Source of the DNA: Gammaproteobacteria bacterium RIFCSPHIGHO2_02_FULL_42_13
GTDB taxonomy: Bacteria; Pseudomonadota; Gammaproteobacteria; UBA12402
DNA: 18,656 nt
Reading direction: 5' to 3'
NCBI GenBank assembly: GCA_001801405.1
Contig: MGXQ01000065.1
Coordinates: 6,617-25,272, forward strand
Each line of letters starts with the position of its first letter. Positions within the stretch are counted from its first letter, which is position 1. Of the stretch, positions 16,212 to 18,656 are shown one piece after another. The position numbers and the translations under genes are program-made. The notes beneath the pieces were generated by a model. It did not search any database, was not told the origin of the DNA, and worked only from the letters and a program-made list of their open reading frames with translations.

Positions 16212-16784
16212 TCAATAAAAACACTCGCTCGCATTTTTTTTGTATTTACTTCCGCAACAATGCATTGTGCCCGCGTTTAAGTCGAGTGAACCGCAGGAGG
16301 TTTGTGCACCACATATTTGGCTTAAATCTGCAGTGTATGTATAGGTTTGATTATTACCTGGGTTTATACTGCTGGGAGCGGGTGTTTTCGGGGTGATATC
16401 AATGTATAAGTTTGTCGCCGTATTACCATGATTGGGTAGTCTGATGTTATAAGTTGTGCCATTGAAACCAGTTGGGAACTCGGTTAAGGCAAAGTGTAGA
16501 TTATTAGTGATTTGACTCGATGGTAGCGTCGCTTGCGCATCTGAAAAATTTGTCGAAATTGAAAATGCGGAGGGAAGAAGACATAGCACTGGATAAGTTG
16601 TGTTGTTAGCGTTTTGGCCACATTTGATTGGGTTTCCCTCTGTCGCAGCGAATGCAGTCCAGTTGGGATATGAGAGATTGACAGTTGTGTCGCTTGTGGA
16701 GTCGCAGGCCATCGTCGTGTTTAACATGATCGACATGCTGCAAAATAGCAATATGTTTTTCAGGGTTCGCATATTATTTTTCAC
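16212..16784 (-). CDS. Secreted cysteine-rich protein, unknown function
   Basis: This is an unrecognised protein of 190 residues. A signal peptide (hydrophobic ILLFCSMSIMLN, likely cleavage after TTMA) leaves a mature protein starting at Cys27 with eight cysteines, six of them in the last 40 residues, including a CC pair and a final ECFY. The middle is rich in Asn, Thr, Ser and Pro (e.g. TPKTPAPSSINPGNNQTYTY), typical of secreted beta-rich proteins. The start is GTG at 16784: a strong AAGGAGG (complement of 16791-16797) is 6 bases upstream, whereas the in-frame ATG at 16772 would be 18 bases away. It shares an N-P-G-x-N-Q motif and Cys-rich C-terminus with its downstream partner, which may hint at distant relation. 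A lipoprotein reading is possible but the lipobox is poor. Confidence 0.7.
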   Translation of the reverse strand: MKNNMRTLKNILLFCSMSIMLNTTMACDSTSDTTVNLSYPNWTAFAATEGNPIKCGQNANNTTYPVLCLLPSAFSISTNFSDAQATLPSSQITNNLHFALTEFPTGFNGTTYNIRLPNHGNTATNLYIDITPKTPAPSSINPGNNQTYTYTADLSQICGAQTSCGSLDLNAGTMHCCGSKYKKNASECFY

Positions 16785-16825
16785 AATATCCCTCCTTGTA
16801 AATGACAGCAGAATTAATTCTTTTC

Positions 16826-16853
16826 AGTATGGTACAAAACGATTATTCGTCAA
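16826..16853 (-). promoter_or_regulatory. Predicted promoter of the two secreted-protein genes
   Basis: Read on the minus strand, a -35 box TTGACG (complement of 16848-16853) and a -10 box CATACT (complement of 16826-16831) are separated by 16 bases. The predicted start near 16819 gives a leader of about 35 bases to the GTG start at 16784, including its strong ribosome binding site. Read by eye. Confidence 0.45.
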
Positions 16854-17169
16854 GATACTTATGCTTAGAATGAGACATGGCTTACAACGTTGCGAGCATT
16901 TTTGGAAAATTCTAATAACGCGAGTTCCGGATAAGCCGGCGTAGCCCAATGACGCGAAACGATTGAAGCCGCCGATCGAATTATTCAGTTAAAAAGCACA
17001 TATTCAGCATGTGTATTAATTACGCGGGAACGCCCCGCTTTTTGCGTTTACAACAAAATTTTTAAATTTACATCAGTAAGAAACACTGAAAAAATACTGA
17101 GTTGTGATATTATTACCTTCCTAAGTAATTATTAAAAAAATAATCATTGTCGTTGGATCAAGGACTAAC
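16854..17169. other. Non-coding region with an isolated plus-strand terminator
   Basis: The space between the minus-strand pair and the cyclodipeptide synthase gene (16785-17169) is 385 bases and holds no convincing gene. The stretch 16919-16978 is richer in GC and contains a CCGG-ATAAG-CCGG inverted repeat. A weak promoter-like pair (TTGCGA 16890-16895, 17 bases, TAATAA 16913-16918) could drive an RNA ending at the terminator at 17024-17043, but support is slight. The last 125 bases are very AT-rich and should contain the promoter of the next gene (possible -35 TTGTGA at 17102-17107), though no box pair is convincing. Confidence 0.5.
17024..17043 (+). terminator. Intrinsic terminator on the plus strand
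   Basis: A stem of GCGGG (17024-17028) and CCCGC (17034-17038) with a 5-base loop is followed directly by TTTTT (17039-17043). The T-run is only on the plus strand, so it does not serve the minus-strand secreted-protein genes. No plus-strand gene precedes it for over 1.2 kb (since glmS), which is unusual. Confidence 0.6.
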
Positions 17170-17892
17170 ATGGAGTTAATATCAGCTAAAGCGTATTTTA
17201 AAGCGTCGATAGAAGATAAACTACAATTTCCAGTATCTACTTGCTCTGTAACCATTAGTGTCGGACAGCGCTCTCAAGAAGGTGCTAAATTAGCGGCTAC
17301 AATTAATATTATTAATAAAAAATTCAAATCATGTGCTATTATGGTTTGTGATAGTTTGCAACGCCACACCTTAGAAATAGATCAAACATATGACAGAACA
17401 ACTCTTCATGAAAAAGCCAATAAAATTGGAGAGCAATGGTTAAAAAGCAATCAAAAATATTTTTCAATTTTTTCTATCCCTTTTGAAATAATTCGTTGGG
17501 ACACCTGGCTTACTCACCCGCAATACAATACAAAACGCAGTACAATAAATAACCTATTTAATACGAATATTGATTATCAAAATCAATTGCTACTTGCCAG
17601 CAATATTTTTATAGAGCGTTATCAGGCAATTAATCACATCACATTAAATCCCGTAGATGCATTGCACTGTAGCCTTGAATATTTAAAAGAAGAATGCGCC
17701 GTGATGCTATTATGGGCTGATAAAAAATATAATTTTGAAATTTATCCCAGCAAACGAAATGCTGCATTTGCAGCAACATACAAATATTTGATTGCTCCTA
17801 CTGATCTGAACATTTTAAAACCCATATCGCTTGAACTTAAATCCCGCCATTCAAAATGTCTTCAAAAATTATTTTTACCATTGGATAAATAA
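17170..17892 (+). CDS. tRNA-dependent cyclodipeptide synthase, XYP type
   Basis: Cyclodipeptide synthases take two aminoacyl-tRNAs and join the amino acids into a diketopiperazine; the fold resembles the catalytic domain of class Ic aminoacyl-tRNA synthetases. This protein has 240 residues, the family length (AlbC 239). Family residues align with a near-constant offset of 7 to AlbC: Ser30 in TISVGQ (AlbC nucleophile Ser37), Gln33 (position 40), Tyr171 and Glu175 in EYLKEE (Tyr178, Glu182), and Tyr192-Pro193 in EIYPSKRN (Tyr202-residue 203). Gln at 40 with Tyr-Pro at 202-203 places it in the XYP subfamily rather than NYH. Other typical stretches are TYDRTTLHEKANKIGEQWL (73-91) and the FEIIRWDTWL segment (105-114). 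The products cannot be predicted safely. AAGGA (17160-17164) is 5 bases before ATG. The gene is markedly AT-rich compared with the atp and glm genes. A sensor kinase gene follows after 67 bases. Confidence 0.87.
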   Translation: MELISAKAYFKASIEDKLQFPVSTCSVTISVGQRSQEGAKLAATINIINKKFKSCAIMVCDSLQRHTLEIDQTYDRTTLHEKANKIGEQWLKSNQKYFSIFSIPFEIIRWDTWLTHPQYNTKRSTINNLFNTNIDYQNQLLLASNIFIERYQAINHITLNPVDALHCSLEYLKEECAVMLLWADKKYNFEIYPSKRNAAFAATYKYLIAPTDLNILKPISLELKSRHSKCLQKLFLPLDK

Positions 17893-17915
17893 CTATACTC
17901 CACTTAAAAAAACGA

Positions 17916-17921
17916 TATAAT
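17916..17921 (+). promoter_or_regulatory. Possible -10 box upstream of the sensor kinase
   Basis: A perfect TATAAT lies 39 bases before the kinase start, but no good -35 box is found 16-18 bases upstream (CTATAC at best). Immediately after it, AATGC and GCATT form a 5-base-pair inverted repeat around TAAA (17919-17932). This could be a weak or activator-dependent promoter, or chance in AT-rich DNA. Confidence 0.3.
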
Positions 17922-17959
17922 GCTAAAGCATTGTTAAATACTGAAAAGGACTAGCATCA

Positions 17960-18656
17960 ATGAGCACAAATAAATTTGCCGCCCAACCAGGATCTAAGCA
18001 TGATTTTTTAGAGAAAATTATTGCTGTTACCCCGGGTCATGTATACTGGAAAGATATCCATGGTGTATATTTAGGCTGCAATCAACAACAAGCGCAGTCG
18101 CTTGGATTTAAAAGTCCCAAAGAAATCATTGGAAAAACTGATTACGATTTATCGCCAAAAGAAATTGCTAACACCTTTAAAGAAATCGATTCAAGAATTA
18201 TGCGTACGGGTATTGCAGAAACAAGCGAAGAAATAGCTGTTGTAAAAGATAATAAAAAAGCAATATTCTTGTCAAAAAAGGAGCCCTTGTACAACGATCA
18301 GGGAGAGGTAATGGGACTATTGGGAATCTCCTTCGACATCACCGCTCAAAAAGAAGCCGAAAAAGAACTGCAAGCGGCCGCAATTGAAAAGGCACAACTC
18401 GAAGAACATATCCGCACCATGCGCATCTTTGCCGGCGGCATTGCACATGAGTTGCGAACGCCTTTGGCCGCGATGGTGAATGCAGCCGGTGGGATTGTTA
18501 AATTTATGCCGCGCTTGGTCGAAGGCTATAAAGCCGCAAAAGAAGCAGATCTCGATGTACCACTCATTCGCAATGATCATTTAGAAATTCTTAAGGACAC
18601 AGCCGAACATATTGCACATGAGGGCGAATATGCACAATCCGTCATCACCGCGACAC
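17960..18656 (+). CDS. PAS-domain sensor histidine kinase (3' end outside window)
   Basis: This is a partial protein of 232 visible residues. ATG 17960 has AAAAGGA (17944-17950) 9 bases upstream. Residues about 14-128 form a PAS domain (VTPGHVYWKDIHGVYLGCNQQQAQSLG at the start, GEVMGLLGISFDIT at the end). A helical linker with repeated Ala/Glu/Lys (129-150) leads to a HisKA dimerisation domain whose H-box is FAGGIAHELRTPLAAM (157-172), with the phosphate-accepting His163 (18446-18448). The segment after it (IRNDHLEILKDTAEHIAHEGEYAQSVI) is the second HisKA helix; this style resembles CqsS/LqsS-type quorum-sensing kinases, but that is an impression only. No membrane helix is visible, so the sensor part appears cytosolic. 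The ATPase domain, and any receiver domain, lie beyond the window. It may share a transcript with the upstream cyclodipeptide synthase, or use the TATAAT at 17916-17921. Confidence 0.88.
   Translation, partial: MSTNKFAAQPGSKHDFLEKIIAVTPGHVYWKDIHGVYLGCNQQQAQSLGFKSPKEIIGKTDYDLSPKEIANTFKEIDSRIMRTGIAETSEEIAVVKDNKKAIFLSKKEPLYNDQGEVMGLLGISFDITAQKEAEKELQAAAIEKAQLEEHIRTMRIFAGGIAHELRTPLAAMVNAAGGIVKFMPRLVEGYKAAKEADLDVPLIRNDHLEILKDTAEHIAHEGEYAQSVITAT

Noticed and set aside
16701..16713. Lipoprotein lipobox at TMAC in the 190-residue secreted protein
   Set aside because: Positions -3 and -2 are Thr and Met, poor for signal peptidase II; ordinary signal peptidase I cleavage with Cys as first mature residue is as likely.
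16600..16944. Plus-strand open frame of 114 codons
   Set aside because: Most of it is the complement of the secreted-protein gene at 16212-16784, it has no good ribosome binding site and its protein has no recognisable features.
18317..18580. Minus-strand open frame of 87 codons
   Set aside because: It lies entirely antisense to the HisKA and linker region of the sensor kinase, which has clear family motifs.

Overview
The window looks like a chromosomal piece of a gammaproteobacterium, most likely of the order Legionellales (Coxiella/Legionella/Aquicella-like). The reasons are the AT-leaning composition, the gammaproteobacterial order atpBEFHAGDC followed by glmU-glmS, E. coli-like subunit lengths, a long ankyrin protein ending in a eukaryotic-type prenylation box (as in secreted effectors of intracellular bacteria), and a cyclodipeptide synthase of the XYP type. 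The species cannot be named from the sequence alone.

Layout. Bases 1-1172 hold the 3' part of an AAA+/DUF4143 ATPase whose start lies left of the window. Bases 1334-8029 hold a complete F1Fo ATP synthase operon (atpB, E, F, H, A, G, D, C) behind a good sigma70-type promoter. No atpI is present upstream of atpB. The operon is interrupted at two junctions by structured DNA: a pair of inverted GTAG-type REP palindromes between atpG and atpD, and a 47-nt hairpin with a GAAA loop between atpD and atpC. Both inserts begin with the same 10-mer.

Bases 8092-10899 encode a 935-residue ankyrin-repeat protein ending in C-C-V-V-L, a CaaX box of the geranylgeranyl type. This is a strong candidate for a translocated host-acting effector. 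A 321-base gap with three consecutive GC-rich hairpins follows. Bases 11221-15762 are a tight probable operon: a COG1078-type HD phosphohydrolase, glmU and glmS (UDP-GlcNAc synthesis).

After glmS the window becomes accessory. Two minus-strand genes encode small secreted cysteine-rich proteins of unknown function (6 and 8 cysteines in the predicted mature parts) behind a shared promoter. A 385-base gap follows, with a plus-strand intrinsic terminator that has no obvious gene in front of it. Then comes an AT-rich cyclodipeptide synthase gene (17170-17892) with all diagnostic catalytic residues. It is followed 67 bases later by the start of a PAS-domain sensor histidine kinase that runs off the right edge.

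The most interesting parts are the cyclodipeptide synthase next to a soluble sensor kinase (a possible small-molecule production and sensing pair), the CaaX-tagged ankyrin protein, and the repeat insertions inside the ATP synthase operon.
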